Below, one piece after another: positions 1 through 8,784 of a stretch of 64,000 nt of DNA. Position 1 is the first letter of the stretch. Each line of letters opens with the position of its first letter. The position numbers were made by a program, and so were the translations under genes. The stretch is from positions 186,001-250,000 of the forward strand of contig NZ_LT629786.1 in NCBI RefSeq assembly GCF_900105675.1, given 5' to 3'. A model generated the notes under the pieces. The model saw only the letters and a list, made by a program, of their open reading frames with translations. It had not been told where the DNA came from and searched no databases. Origin of the DNA: Pseudomonas synxantha. Lineage in GTDB: Bacteria; Pseudomonadota; Gammaproteobacteria; Pseudomonadales; Pseudomonadaceae.

Positions 1-57
1 AGCCGCATCGACCTCGGCGGTCACGAACGCATCAGCCTGGGACGCCGCCCGTGCTGA
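1..57 (+). CDS. prmC: 3' end of prmC (peptide release factor glutamine methyltransferase), partial
   Basis: The first 18 codons read in frame 1 end in a TGA at 55-57 and give a tail with GGHERISLGR, typical of the C-terminus of PrmC/HemK, which methylates the GGQ glutamine of release factors. The rest of the gene lies left of the window. It overlaps the GTG start of moeB by 7 bases, and the order prmC-moeB-murI is the usual one in Pseudomonas. With so little sequence the call rests mostly on that neighbourhood. Confidence 0.7.
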   Translation, partial: SRIDLGGHERISLGRRPC

Positions 58-806
58 CCGATCAGGAGCTGTTGCGCTATAGCCGGCAGATTTTGTTGCA
101 GCATGTCGACGTTGAAGGCCAGTTGCGCCTGAAACAGAGTCGCGCGCTGATCGTCGGCCTGGGTGGCCTGGGCGCACCGGTTGCGCTGTATCTCGCCGCT
201 GCCGGTGTGGGTGAGTTGCACCTGGCCGACTTTGACACGGTTGACCTGACCAACCTGCAACGCCAGATCATCCATGATACCGACAGCGTAGGGCAGACCA
301 AGGTCGATTCGGCCCAGCGTCGGCTGAGCGCGATCAACCCTGAAATCACCTTGGTCGCCCATCGCACGGCGCTGGATGCCGACTCGCTGGCCGCCGCCGT
401 AGTCGCAGTGGACGTGGTGCTTGATTGCAGCGACAACTTCTCCACCCGCGAAGCGGTCAACGCTGCCTGTGTCGCCGCCGACAAGCCGTTGATCAGTGGC
501 GCGGCGATTCGCCTGGAGGGGCAATTGTCGGTATTCGATCCACGGCGCGCCGACAGCCCGTGCTACCACTGTTTATATGGGCACGGCAGCGACACCGAGC
601 TGACCTGCAGTGAAGCCGGGGTAGTCGGGCCGTTAGTAGGCCTGGTCGGCAGCTTGCAAGCGCTGGAAGCCTTGAAACTGCTGGCGGGTTTTGGTGAGCC
701 ACTGGTGGGCCGGCTGTTGCTGATCGATGCCCTGACCACGCGCTTTCGCGAGCTGCGCGTCAAGCGCGACCCTGGCTGCAGCGTCTGCGGACCCCAGCAT
801 GGTTAA
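51..806 (+). CDS. moeB: MoeB/ThiF-family adenylyltransferase (molybdopterin-synthase activating)
   Basis: This 251-residue protein belongs to the E1-like ThiF/MoeB/HesA family, which adenylates the C-terminal glycine of the small sulfur carrier MoaD during molybdenum cofactor synthesis in the cytoplasm. The nucleotide loop GLGGLG is at residues 36-41 and the [13 protein letters not shown] segment at about 60-72. Two zinc-binding pairs are visible, C171-x2-C174 and C243-x2-C246, and C186 sits where the family has its conserved cysteine. The GTG start at 51 overlaps the prmC stop, and the stop overlaps the murI start by 8 bases, so the three genes are likely co-transcribed. A ThiF role in thiamine synthesis cannot be excluded, but the context favours MoeB. 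Confidence 0.92.
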   Translation: MLTDQELLRYSRQILLQHVDVEGQLRLKQSRALIVGLGGLGAPVALYLAAAGVGELHLADFDTVDLTNLQRQIIHDTDSVGQTKVDSAQRRLSAINPEITLVAHRTALDADSLAAAVVAVDVVLDCSDNFSTREAVNAACVAADKPLISGAAIRLEGQLSVFDPRRADSPCYHCLYGHGSDTELTCSEAGVVGPLVGLVGSLQALEALKLLAGFGEPLVGRLLLIDALTTRFRELRVKRDPGCSVCGPQHG

Positions 807-1593
807 GGGCGCGCCCATCGGTGTGTTCGACTCCGGCATTGGTGGCCTGACGGTGCTGGAGGAAATCCAGCAATTATTGCCGCATGAGTCACTGTTGTAC
901 GTGGCCGACTGTGGGCATATCCCTTATGGCGAGAAAACCCCGGCATTCATTCTCGAGCGTTCCCGTTCCGTCGCTGAGTTTTTCCGCGAGCGCGGCGCGA
1001 AGGCGTTTGTGATTGCCTGTAACACGGCCACCGTCGCCGCCGTTGCCGATTTGCGCCGGGACTACCCCGATTGGCCGTTGGTCGGCATGGAGCCTGCGGT
1101 CAAGCCCGCCGCTGCTGCCACGCGCAGTGGCGTTGTCGGTGTGCTCGCCACCACTGGCACCCTGCAAAGCGCCAAGTTCGCCGCCTTGCTCGACCGCTTC
1201 GCCACCGATGTGCGGGTGATTACCCAGCCGTGTCCGGGCCTTGTGGAGTTGATCGAAACCGGCGACCTGGACAGTGCTGTCTTGCACAAGCTGTTGCAGG
1301 GCTATGTCGAACCGCTGATCAGCGCCGGTTGCGACACCATCATCCTGGGTTGCACCCACTATCCCTTCCTCAAGCCACTGCTGGCGCAGATGCTCCCCCC
1401 CAACATCATCCTCATTGATACCGGCGCCGCCGTGGCGCGCCAGCTCAAGCGCTTATTGGGTGAGCGCGACCTGCTGGCCGCTGGCGATCCTGAACCTGCA
1501 CAGTTCTGGACCAGCGGTGATCTGTTTCACTTAAGAAAAATCCTACCGACACTATGGAAACAGCCCGGAATTGTGCGAAGCTTTGCTTCGTGA
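799..1593 (+). CDS. murI: Glutamate racemase
   Basis: The 264-residue protein converts L- to D-glutamate for peptidoglycan in the cytoplasm. It begins with the family's FDSGIGG segment (Asp11). The two catalytic cysteines are in CNTATV (C74) and GCTHYP (C185), at the spacing normal for MurI. The start ATG lies inside the moeB tail, giving translational coupling. Length and motifs are complete. No clear terminator follows before pagL; the 3' flank to 1703 is AT-richer and probably holds the pagL promoter. Confidence 0.96.
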   Translation: MVKGAPIGVFDSGIGGLTVLEEIQQLLPHESLLYVADCGHIPYGEKTPAFILERSRSVAEFFRERGAKAFVIACNTATVAAVADLRRDYPDWPLVGMEPAVKPAAAATRSGVVGVLATTGTLQSAKFAALLDRFATDVRVITQPCPGLVELIETGDLDSAVLHKLLQGYVEPLISAGCDTIILGCTHYPFLKPLLAQMLPPNIILIDTGAAVARQLKRLLGERDLLAAGDPEPAQFWTSGDLFHLRKILPTLWKQPGIVRSFAS

Positions 1594-1703
1594 AAATTTC
1601 GTGAAATGCGCTGAAAAAAGCTGAACTTCCGTCTATGCCTCAGCTTCTATAGCCAGTTAGCCTGTTTAAAACCATATAACTTCGTTCGGAAAGGATGTTT
1701 CTT

Positions 1704-2222
1704 ATGAAGCGCTTGTTCTGTTTGGCTGCGATTGCGGCCGCTGTGTTGGGACACTCTGTTTCAGCCCAGGCCGCTGGCCTGGAGTTCGGGTTGGGGAGCA
1801 CCAGTGATTCGACGTTGACCTATCGACTGGGCCTGACCTCGGATTGGGATAAGAGCTGGATGCAAAGCAACGTTGGCCGTCTGACCGGCTACTGGAGCGG
1901 CGCTTATACCTATTGGGAAGGTGATGACCGTGCAGGGGCAAGCAGCCTGTCGTTCTCGCCGGTGTTTGTGTATGAATTTGCCGGCGAGTCGGTCAAACCC
2001 TACATCGAAGCCGGTATCGGGGTGGCACTGTTCTCCCGCACCCGTCTGGAAGACAACAACATCGGCCAATCTTTTCAGTTCGAAGACCGCCTGGGTTTCG
2101 GCCTGCGCTTCAACGGCGGGCATGAAGTGGGCATTCGCGCCACGCACTATTCCAACGCCGGTATCAGCAGCAATAACGATGGGGTAGAGAGCTACTCGTT
2201 GCACTACACCATGCCGCTGTAA
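1704..2222 (+). CDS. pagL: Lipid A 3-O-deacylase PagL
   Basis: This is a 172-residue outer-membrane beta-barrel enzyme of the PagL/acyloxyacyl-hydrolase family, which removes the 3-O-linked acyl chain of lipid A. A signal peptide (MKRLFCLAAIAAAVLGHSVS, ending SAQAA) precedes the mature chain. The active-site His and Ser are in ATHYSN (H148, S150), and a Glu lies 14 residues after the His (E162), the spacing of the characterised Pseudomonas PagL triad. I chose the ATG at 1704 over the upstream in-frame ATG at 1695 because GGAAAGGA at 1688-1695 is correctly spaced for it. The gene is convergent with the YkgJ gene and separated from it by a repeat hairpin. Confidence 0.93.
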   Translation: MKRLFCLAAIAAAVLGHSVSAQAAGLEFGLGSTSDSTLTYRLGLTSDWDKSWMQSNVGRLTGYWSGAYTYWEGDDRAGASSLSFSPVFVYEFAGESVKPYIEAGIGVALFSRTRLEDNNIGQSFQFEDRLGFGLRFNGGHEVGIRATHYSNAGISSNNDGVESYSLHYTMPL

Positions 2223-2227
2223 GCAAT

Positions 2228-2326
2228 GTAGGAACGAGCTTGCTCGCGAAGAACGTCAACGATAACGCAGTGAATCTGGGTTGACGTGGCGCGTTCAGAT
2301 TTTTCGCGAGCAAGCTCGTTCCTACA
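2228..2326. repeat. REPIN-like inverted repeat (GTAGGAACGAGC type)
   Basis: TGTAGGAACGAGCTTGCTCG continues to GCGAA at 2251, and its reverse complement ends at 2326. Nested arms ACGTCAAC (2254-2261) and GTTGACGT (2280-2287) extend the pairing. It lies between the convergent pagL and YkgJ genes, where it may also act as a bidirectional terminator. It belongs to a different sequence class from the other repeats of the window. Confidence 0.85.
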
Positions 2327-2328
2327 GG

Positions 2329-2634
2329 TCAGCGATAGACCGTGGCGATGCCTTCGCGCTCTTCCAGGCATTCCGGCGCACCCATCTCAAATTCCCGGCA
2401 GATCAATGGCCGAAGCGCGTAAATCGTGCACATCATCGTGTCCCGGTCCAGCGCGGCGCACCAGCCGTCGTCCAGGCGCAGCATCACTTCACCGCCCCAA
2501 TCGTCGGTATCGATAAAGCGCTGCGGTACACCGGTGTCGGTGATCAGCATGACCTCCAACTGGCAGCAGCAGGCCGCACACGTCGAGCAGGTGACGGCAG
2601 GTTCGGTGATTTGGATATGGGGGATGTTGGTCAT
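2329..2634 (-). CDS. YkgJ-family cysteine cluster protein
   Basis: The 101-residue protein has a dense cysteine set at its N-terminus (C16, C19, C22-C24 in TCSTCAACCC) and more cysteines around GWC, MMCTIY, LIC and PEC. This is the zinc- or iron-binding CxxxCxxCC-type pattern of the YkgJ family (UPF0153). The biochemical function of the family is not established. It stands alone, convergent with pagL and in the same direction as the following lipid gene cluster but separated from it by about 50 bases. Confidence 0.85.
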   Translation of the reverse strand: MTNIPHIQITEPAVTCSTCAACCCQLEVMLITDTGVPQRFIDTDDWGGEVMLRLDDGWCAALDRDTMMCTIYALRPLICREFEMGAPECLEEREGIATVYR

Positions 2635-2688
2635 AGGCGCGCAGTGTAAGGCAAGTCGGTCAGGCGCGTATTAAAGCTCGGACGGGCG

Positions 2689-3180
2689 TCAATTCTCCAA
2701 TCCCCGTGCGACCCTATGCAGCAAGGGAAACAGCATGGCCCATAACAACGCCAGGCCGATCAATGTGGCTGAGGTTGCGTAGCCAAAACTCACCCCCGCC
2801 AACTGGCTGCCTGCGTAATAAGACAGAGGCCCGCCCACCGCGCCCAGCAGGCTGGCAAGCCACCAGGGCCGTGCGCTCCAGGCCAGGCAATGGCGCAAGG
2901 TCGTGGCCAGCAATGCCCATAACAACATCAACCAGAATGGAATCATCGGCCCGGGCTCGCTGAAGTGGAAAACTCCCAGGGTGCGTAATAGCGTGTCCAG
3001 CAGCGTGCCTGCGAGTGTCACTGTCACGATAAGCACGCCGTCATCCGCCGGCGAACTTATCCACAGCCAATGGATTCCCAGTACCGCCACGCCCACCAGC
3101 AGCCACAGACTATCGCCGCCAAGCACGCAGGCAAACCAGCCGCACTGGAACAGCACGGCATTGGCCAAGGGTTTAAGCAC
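2689..3180 (-). CDS. DUF2878 membrane protein
   Basis: This is a 163-residue, strongly hydrophobic protein with five or six likely membrane segments; the stretch starting LKPLANAVLFQCGWFACVLG is typical of DUF2878. The long open frame reaches further upstream, but that part is out-of-frame cfa sequence. The GTG at 3180 overlaps the cfa stop (GTGCTTAA), so I take it as the start. It is the last gene of the long operon. DUF2878 genes commonly accompany cfa, DUF1365 and amine-oxidase genes, which suggests a membrane role in lipid modification, but its function is unknown. Confidence 0.85.
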   Translation of the reverse strand: MLKPLANAVLFQCGWFACVLGGDSLWLLVGVAVLGIHWLWISSPADDGVLIVTVTLAGTLLDTLLRTLGVFHFSEPGPMIPFWLMLLWALLATTLRHCLAWSARPWWLASLLGAVGGPLSYYAGSQLAGVSFGYATSATLIGLALLWAMLFPLLHRVARGLEN

Positions 3181-4444
3181 TGAAGCGCCCGAGCAACGGT
3201 GGGTTGATCGCCGCCGGTTTGGCCAGCAGCAATTGCGCCGTACCAATGGAGCGTTCCATGAAGCCGCCCTCGCAGTAGCACAGGTAAAACTCCCACAAAC
3301 GCAGGAAGTACTCGTCGTAGCCCAATTCGGTGAGGCGGCCATGGGCGCGACGAAAGTTCTCATGCCACAGGCGCAGGGTGCGTGCGTAGTGCAGGCCGAA
3401 GTCTTCCATGTGCAACAGGTTCATGTCTGTGTCGCGGCTGACGATCTGCAGCATGTTTTGTACACAGGGCAAGGCGCCGCCAGGGAAGATATAGCGCTGG
3501 ATAAAGTCGACGCTGCGCTTGGCCTGCTCGAAGCGTTGTTCGCGGATGGTGATGGCTTGTAGCAGCATCAGGCCGTCGGGCTTGAGCAAATGGGCACATT
3601 GCTTGAAATAGGTGGGCAGGAAGCGATGGCCCACTGCTTCGATCATTTCGATCGATACCAGCTTGTCGTACGTGCCGGTGAGGTCACGATAGTCGCTTAG
3701 CAGCAAGGTCACCTGATCTTGCAGGCCCAGTGCCTGGATGCGTTGCGCGGTGTAGGCGAACTGCTCCTTGGACAAGGTCGTGGTGGTGACCTTGCAACCG
3801 TAGTGCTGCGCCGCATACAGCGCCATGCTGCCCCAGCCGGTGCCGATTTCCAGCAGATGGTCACTGGGCTTGAGCGCCAGCTTCTGGCAGATACGCGCCA
3901 ACTTGTTCAGTTGCGCCTGTTCCAGGGTGTCATCGGGCGTCAGGAACTGCGCCGCCGAGTACATCATGGTGGGGTCGAGGAACTCTTCGAACAGGTCGTT
4001 GCCCAGGTCGTAATGGGCGGCAATGTTTTTCTGCGCACCCTTGCGCGTGTTGCGGTTGAGCCAATGCAAGCCTTGGGTGAACGGCCGGGCCAGGCGTGCC
4101 AGGCCACCCTCCATGGCGTCGAGAACGTCCAGGTTGCTGACCATCACCCGGACCACGGCGGTAAGGTCCGGGCTGGTCCAGTAACCGTGGATAAACGCTT
4201 CGCCGGCACCGATTGAACCATTGGCCGCCACCAGGCCCCAGGCCGCCGAGTCGAGAATCTGGATCTCCCCCAGCAGGCGTGCTTCCCGGGCGCCGAAGAC
4301 TTGTCGCTCGCCATCTTCGATGATCACCAACTGACCATGGCGCAATTGGCTGAACTGGCGCAGCACGCCCTTGCGCAACAAGGCGGCGGTCACACCGTTG
4401 ACGTTCAGGCGGTTGGCCTTGACCGATAAGCTAGGGGATTTCAT
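3173..4444 (-). CDS. cfa: Cyclopropane-fatty-acyl-phospholipid synthase-like methyltransferase
   Basis: The 423-residue protein is an S-adenosylmethionine-dependent lipid methyltransferase. The SAM-binding motif LLEIGTGWGSMALYAAQHYG is clear, and AAHYDLGNDLFEEFLDPTMMYS is the signature of the family's substrate pocket. It acts on unsaturated acyl chains of membrane phospholipids. I use the ATG at 4444, preceded by AAGGATCGCC, rather than the longer open frame. The start overlaps the DUF1365 stop by 14 bases and the stop overlaps DUF2878. Neighbours (amine-oxidase-like flavoprotein, DUF1365, photolyase) suggest a light or oxidative-stress version that may be a UfaM-type or cyclopropane-forming enzyme; the sequence alone does not decide. 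Confidence 0.88.
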   Translation of the reverse strand: MKSPSLSVKANRLNVNGVTAALLRKGVLRQFSQLRHGQLVIIEDGERQVFGAREARLLGEIQILDSAAWGLVAANGSIGAGEAFIHGYWTSPDLTAVVRVMVSNLDVLDAMEGGLARLARPFTQGLHWLNRNTRKGAQKNIAAHYDLGNDLFEEFLDPTMMYSAAQFLTPDDTLEQAQLNKLARICQKLALKPSDHLLEIGTGWGSMALYAAQHYGCKVTTTTLSKEQFAYTAQRIQALGLQDQVTLLLSDYRDLTGTYDKLVSIEMIEAVGHRFLPTYFKQCAHLLKPDGLMLLQAITIREQRFEQAKRSVDFIQRYIFPGGALPCVQNMLQIVSRDTDMNLLHMEDFGLHYARTLRLWHENFRRAHGRLTELGYDEYFLRLWEFYLCYCEGGFMERSIGTAQLLLAKPAAINPPLLGRFSA

Positions 4445-5240
4445 GGTGGCGATCCTTGGTGTACCCAACTGCGGTGCGAGAGACGCCATCGGCGGCCCGG
4501 TGGGGGAAAATCGGTGTGCGCTTGAGCAGTAGGCGCAAGGCTTGCCAGTAGATCGCCAGGCAAGTCTTGGCGGTCATCCAGGGAAAACGCCATAAATAAC
4601 CATGCAGACTGGCGCGGCTCAGAGGTTGCCGTTCCAGGCTCAGGGTGGCGTCGAAGAGTTTCTGTGGGCCCTGCCAGTCGGCCATGTGCACGCCGAGCCT
4701 GGCGGCAGGCGGGCTGAAACTCATGCGGTATTCCAGGTCGCGCGGTAAAAAGGGCGACACATGAAAAGCCTTGGCCACGGCGAAATGCTGGTGCTCATCG
4801 GCGGCGAGCGCCTGGGCCGGCAGCACGTAGTGATAGCGCTCGCGCCAGGGGGTGTTGGTCACTTCACACAGGATCGCGGCCAATCGTCCGTCGGCCTCGA
4901 AGCAGTAGAAGAAACTCACAGGATTAAAAGCCAGGCCCCAACTGCGGGCCTGGGTCAGTAGGCAGATAACGCCCCGGGGTGTATGCCCCAGTGCCTTGCC
5001 GACTTCGTGGCGCACGGCATCGCTCAAGCTCATGCCGTGGCGGGTGAATTCACGCAGATAGTCCTGCTGGCGGAAACCGAAGGGCGCCAAGCGACTTGGG
5101 CCGGCCATGGGCGACAGGCCAAGCACTTCATCCTCTTCGCTGAGGTCCAGGTACAGCAGGCCGATGCGGTAGCGAAAGGCGTGGGCCCTGGGCGCAAACC
5201 GGCGATGGGCGATCCAGCCGCTGTACAGGGCACTATTCAT
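4431..5240 (-). CDS. DUF1365 family protein
   Basis: This is a 269-residue protein starting MNSALYSGWIAHRRFAPRAH, with the family's conserved NPVSFFYCF and KAFHVSPFLP segments. The ATG at 5240 overlaps the end of the upstream flavoprotein gene (4 bases), and the end runs 14 bases into cfa, so the three are translationally coupled. DUF1365 has no established activity; its constant partnership with cfa-like methyltransferases and amine-oxidase-like proteins implies work on the same lipid substrate. The open frame extends upstream to 5468, but that part is shadow of the flavoprotein. Confidence 0.9.
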   Translation of the reverse strand: MNSALYSGWIAHRRFAPRAHAFRYRIGLLYLDLSEEDEVLGLSPMAGPSRLAPFGFRQQDYLREFTRHGMSLSDAVRHEVGKALGHTPRGVICLLTQARSWGLAFNPVSFFYCFEADGRLAAILCEVTNTPWRERYHYVLPAQALAADEHQHFAVAKAFHVSPFLPRDLEYRMSFSPPAARLGVHMADWQGPQKLFDATLSLERQPLSRASLHGYLWRFPWMTAKTCLAIYWQALRLLLKRTPIFPHRAADGVSRTAVGYTKDRHHEIP

Positions 5241-6484
5241 AGGGCTTCCCCAAAGGCTTGGGCCACGCGCAGGGCACTGACCACTCCGTCTTCGTGAAAA
5301 CCGTTGGCCCAGTAGGCACCGCAGTAGAAGGTGTTGCGCGCACCGTGCAGTTCTTCCCAGCGGGCTTGAGCGGCCACGGCGGCCAGGCTGTACTGCGGAT
5401 GGGCATAGGTGTAGCGCGCAAGGATCTTCAACGGGTTGATCATCTGCGTCTGGTTGAGGCTGACGCAAAAGGTGGTGGTGCTGTCGATACCTTGCAGAAT
5501 GTTCATGTCGTAGGTCACAGCCGCCTGAGGCTGCTGGTTGCCGGTCAGCCGGTAATTCCAGCTGGCCCAGGCCAGTTTGCGGTCGGGCAGCAGGCGCGTG
5601 TCGGTGTGCAGCACCACGTCGTTGTTGGCGTAGGGCAGCGCACCGAGGATCTCCTGTTCAGCCTGGCTGGGATCGGCGAGCAAGGCCAGGGCCTGATCGC
5701 TGTGGCAGGCGAACACCACACGGTCGAAGGTTTCGCTGCCGGCGGGACTGTGGATAACCACGCCATCGTCCGTGCGTTGCACCTTATGCACAGGGCAATT
5801 GAGTCGTACTTGTTCGATAAAGCTGCGGGTCAGCGGTTCGATATAGCGGCTGGAGCCGCCTTCGATCACGCACCATTGCGGGCGGTTGCTCACCGAGAGC
5901 AAGCCGTGGTTCTTGAAGAAGCGCACAAAGAACTGCAGCGGAAAGTTGAGCATGTCGGCCAGGGACATCGACCAGATTGCCGCGCCCATCGGCACGATGT
6001 AGTGCCGGATAAACCTGGGGCCATAGCCGCCGGCTGCAAGATAGTCGCCGAGGGTCATCTCGGCGCTGATGCGCTGCGCTTGCAGGTCCAGGGGGGCCTG
6101 GCGGTTGAAGCGCAGGATATCGCGCAACATGCCCCAGAAGCCCGGCGACAGAAGATTGCGGCGCTGGGCAAACAGGCTGTTGAGGTTGTTGCCGTTGTAC
6201 TCGAAGCCGGTGCTTTGGTCGCACACCGAAAAACTCATCTCGGTGGGTTTGAATTTGACGCCAATCTGGCCCAGCAGGCGGATGAAATTAGGGTAGGTCC
6301 AGTCATTGAACACAATGAAGCCTGTGTCCACCGCATAGCTTTTTCCCTCAACTGTCACGTTGGCCGTATGGGTATGCCCGCCGATGCAGTCACCCGCTTC
6401 GAACAAGGTAATGTCGTGGCGGCGGCTGAGCAGGTAGGCGCTGGTCAGCCCGGCGATGCCGCTGCCGATGATGGCGATCTTCAC
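5237..6484 (-). CDS. FAD-dependent amine-oxidase-like oxidoreductase
   Basis: The 415-residue protein opens with a dinucleotide-binding motif (KIAIIGSGIAGLTSAYLLSR) followed by an acidic end of the second strand (LFEAGD). It has the GGHTHT segment and the YCGAYW-x2-GFHEDG C-terminal motif of the COG2907-type flavoproteins. The GTG at 6484 forms a GTGA overlap with the stop of the SDR gene, which fixes the start. It is probably a desaturase or oxidase acting on fatty acyl chains together with DUF1365 and the methyltransferase; that is inference from the cluster. Confidence 0.9.
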   Translation of the reverse strand: MKIAIIGSGIAGLTSAYLLSRRHDITLFEAGDCIGGHTHTANVTVEGKSYAVDTGFIVFNDWTYPNFIRLLGQIGVKFKPTEMSFSVCDQSTGFEYNGNNLNSLFAQRRNLLSPGFWGMLRDILRFNRQAPLDLQAQRISAEMTLGDYLAAGGYGPRFIRHYIVPMGAAIWSMSLADMLNFPLQFFVRFFKNHGLLSVSNRPQWCVIEGGSSRYIEPLTRSFIEQVRLNCPVHKVQRTDDGVVIHSPAGSETFDRVVFACHSDQALALLADPSQAEQEILGALPYANNDVVLHTDTRLLPDRKLAWASWNYRLTGNQQPQAAVTYDMNILQGIDSTTTFCVSLNQTQMINPLKILARYTYAHPQYSLAAVAAQARWEELHGARNTFYCGAYWANGFHEDGVVSALRVAQAFGEAL

Positions 6485-7260
6485 AGTTCGTCCGTGTGCG
6501 GCGGCGGGCTGCGCAGCATGCGCTTGCCGATAATCAGTTGCGCCCGGTTGGGCAGCTTGGACAAAGGCCACAGGGTGGCGATGAACATCGCCGGGAAGGC
6601 GATCTCCAGCGGGCGTTTTTCCAGTTTTGCAAAGATATGCCGTGCCGCTTTGTTAGCGGACCAGCTCAAGGGCATCGGGAAATCATTGCGCTCGGTCAGC
6701 GGCGTGTCCACAAAGCCAGGGCTGATCACCGTGACGTCAATGTTTTCCGGCGACAGGCTGATGCGCAGGGATTCGAACAGGTAGCGCAGCCCTGCCTTGG
6801 ACGCGCCATAGGCTTCGGCGCGGGGCATTGGCAGATAAGTCACGGCGCTGGCCACGCCCACCAGGTGCGGGGTAAGCCCGGCGCGCAACAGCGGCAGCGC
6901 AGCCTCGATGCAATAACTGCTGGCCAGCAGGTTGGTGCGCACTACGTGCTCGATGATCGAGGAGTCAAATTGCCGGGCGTCGACATATTCACAGGTGCCG
7001 GCATTAAGGATCACCGTGTCCAGGGCACCCCAGACCTCGCCGATACGTTCACCGATCTCGCGCACGGTCTGGCTGTTGGTCAGGTCGCCGGCCACCACCA
7101 GCACTTGCCCCGGATAGCGATGGGCGAGCGCTTCCAGCGGACCTTTGGTGCGGGAGCTGAGTGCCACGTGGGCGCCGCTGTTGAGCAACTCCACGGCCAG
7201 CGCGGCACCGATGCCACTGCTGGCGCCGGTCAACCAATAACGTCGGGGAGCAAGGTTCAT
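6481..7260 (-). CDS. SDR-family NAD(P)-dependent oxidoreductase
   Basis: This is a 259-residue classical short-chain dehydrogenase. The cofactor motif TGASSGIG is near residue 12, NAG in VILNAG near 85, and the catalytic YGASK near 154. The ATG at 7260 is preceded by AAGGAGA and was chosen over an upstream in-frame codon. Its start overlaps the stop of a tiny upstream ORF (ATGA), and its stop overlaps the flavoprotein gene. The substrate is unknown; a hydrophobic carbonyl compound from lipid modification would fit the operon. Confidence 0.92.
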   Translation of the reverse strand: MNLAPRRYWLTGASSGIGAALAVELLNSGAHVALSSRTKGPLEALAHRYPGQVLVVAGDLTNSQTVREIGERIGEVWGALDTVILNAGTCEYVDARQFDSSIIEHVVRTNLLASSYCIEAALPLLRAGLTPHLVGVASAVTYLPMPRAEAYGASKAGLRYLFESLRISLSPENIDVTVISPGFVDTPLTERNDFPMPLSWSANKAARHIFAKLEKRPLEIAFPAMFIATLWPLSKLPNRAQLIIGKRMLRSPPPHTDEL

Positions 7261-7349
7261 CCCATTCTCCTTTTCAGCCAACTGACGGTACGTCCAAGTA
7301 CCGGTACGTGTTCATATAGCAGGACCAAACCAGCGAAATTGTCACTCAT
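7257..7349 (-). CDS. Candidate small protein of 30 residues between phrB and the SDR gene
   Basis: The frame starts at an ATG inside the phrB stop region (ATGAGTGA, 8-base overlap) and ends in a TGA that shares bases with the SDR start codon. It reads MSDNFAGLVLLYEHVPVLGR and then nine more residues ending in KRRMG. AGGAGA lies about 10 bases upstream. The double coupling and the absence of an untranslated gap suggest it is translated. No family is recognised; it has a short hydrophobic stretch (GLVLL) and a basic end. It could be a functional microprotein, a leader keeping translation continuous, or the eroded tail of a longer gene. Confidence 0.5.
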   Translation of the reverse strand: MSDNFAGLVLLYEHVPVLGRTVSWLKRRMG

Positions 7350-8784
7350 GTTCGGCCATCTCCTGACGTGAAGGCAGGCTGCGAAAGGCGGCCAAGGCAC
7401 GCTCCCGGGACTGCTTCAGGTCAACGATGGCCCGCGGGTAATCCGCCACGCCGAACAGGCCGCCGGCCGCTGCCGGGTTATGCACCTCTTTTTTGTTCAG
7501 CGCTGCGAGTTCCGGCAGCCAGCGCTTGATGAAGATGCCATCGCCGTCGAATTTTTCCGATTGGCTCAGCGGGCTGAAAATTCGGAAGTAGGGGGCCGAG
7601 TCGGTGCCGGTCGATGAACTCCACTGCCAGCCGCCGTTGTTGGCCGCCAGGTCGCCGTCGATCAGGTGCCGCATAAAAAAGCGCTCGCCTTCGCGCCAGT
7701 CGATCAGCAGGTTCTTGGTCAGGAACATCGCCACCACCATGCGCAGGCGGTTGTGCATCCACCCGGTTTCCAGCAGTTGGCGCATGGCCGCGTCGATGAT
7801 TGGCAGTCCGGTACGTGCCTGTTGCCAGGCGGCCAGGTCCGCAGGCGCGTCGCGCCAGGCCAGTGCTTCGGTTTCCGGGCGAAAGGCGCGGTGCCTGGAC
7901 ACCCGTGGGTATCCGACCAGGATATGTTTGTAGAACTCGCGCCACAGTAACTCATTGATCCAGGTGATGGCGCCGATGTCGCCGCTTTCGAACTCGCCCT
8001 GGTTGGTTTGCAGCGCGGCGTGCAAGCACTGGCGCGGCGACACTACCCCGGCGGCGAGGTAGGCGGACAGTTGGCTGGTGCCGGGTTTGGCCGGGAAGTC
8101 GCGCTCGTCCTTGTAATAGCTGATCTGCTGGTTGGCGAAGGCGTCGAGACGGCGGCGAGCTTCGTCTTCACCGGCGGGCCAGAGGGCGCGCAAGCTGTCG
8201 CTGGAGGGCTCGAAACCTTCTACCGTTGTCGGCACAGGATCGCTTTTCAACTCAAGCCTGGCCTGCGCCTTGGGCGTTGCGACCAGGCGGGGCAGGGAAG
8301 TGTGCAGGCGGTTGTAGCAGACCTTGCGGAACTGGCTGAACACCTGGAAGTAGGTGCCGGTCTTGGTCAGCACGCTGCCCGGCTGGAACAACAACTGGTC
8401 CAGGTAGCTGTGAAAGGTCACCCCGCGCGCTTCCAGGGCCTTGGCCACCGCAGCATCGCGCTGGCTTTCGTGGATGCCGTATTCCTCGTTGACGTGCACC
8501 GATTCCACCGAAAGTTCCTGGCACACCTCGCTCAACACAGTCGGCGCCTGGTTCCAGGTCGCCGCGTGGCGGATCAACAGCGGGATGTTCAATTCGCCCA
8601 GCGCCACGCTCAACTGGCGCAGGTTGCGCAGCCAGAAGTCAACTTTACACGGCGCGTCATCATGGGCCAGCCACTGCTCGGGCGTGACCAGGTAAATGGC
8701 CACGACCGGGCCGCGCTGGCTCGCGGCAGCCAGGGCGGTGTTGTCGTGCAGGCGCAGGTCGGTGCGCAGCCAGATCAAATGCAT
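7342..8784 (-). CDS. phrB: Deoxyribodipyrimidine photo-lyase
   Basis: The 480-residue protein is a class I CPD photolyase that uses blue light and FADH to split cyclobutane pyrimidine dimers. The N-terminal antenna domain starts MHLIWLRTDLRLHDN. The FAD-binding half contains WINELLWREFYKHIL, the NNGGWQWSSSTGTDSAPYFR segment and FSPLSQSEKFD. Length is normal for the family. It follows the MerR gene with no gap (stop 8785-8787, ATG 8784) and is coupled to the small ORF downstream. Placement under a TGTACA-controlled promoter fits light induction. Confidence 0.97.
   Translation of the reverse strand: MHLIWLRTDLRLHDNTALAAASQRGPVVAIYLVTPEQWLAHDDAPCKVDFWLRNLRQLSVALGELNIPLLIRHAATWNQAPTVLSEVCQELSVESVHVNEEYGIHESQRDAAVAKALEARGVTFHSYLDQLLFQPGSVLTKTGTYFQVFSQFRKVCYNRLHTSLPRLVATPKAQARLELKSDPVPTTVEGFEPSSDSLRALWPAGEDEARRRLDAFANQQISYYKDERDFPAKPGTSQLSAYLAAGVVSPRQCLHAALQTNQGEFESGDIGAITWINELLWREFYKHILVGYPRVSRHRAFRPETEALAWRDAPADLAAWQQARTGLPIIDAAMRQLLETGWMHNRLRMVVAMFLTKNLLIDWREGERFFMRHLIDGDLAANNGGWQWSSSTGTDSAPYFRIFSPLSQSEKFDGDGIFIKRWLPELAALNKKEVHNPAAAGGLFGVADYPRAIVDLKQSRERALAAFRSLPSRQEMAEHE

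Noticed and set aside
5258..6784. 508-codon plus-strand frame opposite the flavoprotein and SDR genes
   Set aside because: The minus strand has recognised enzymes with coupled starts; the plus frame has no family features.
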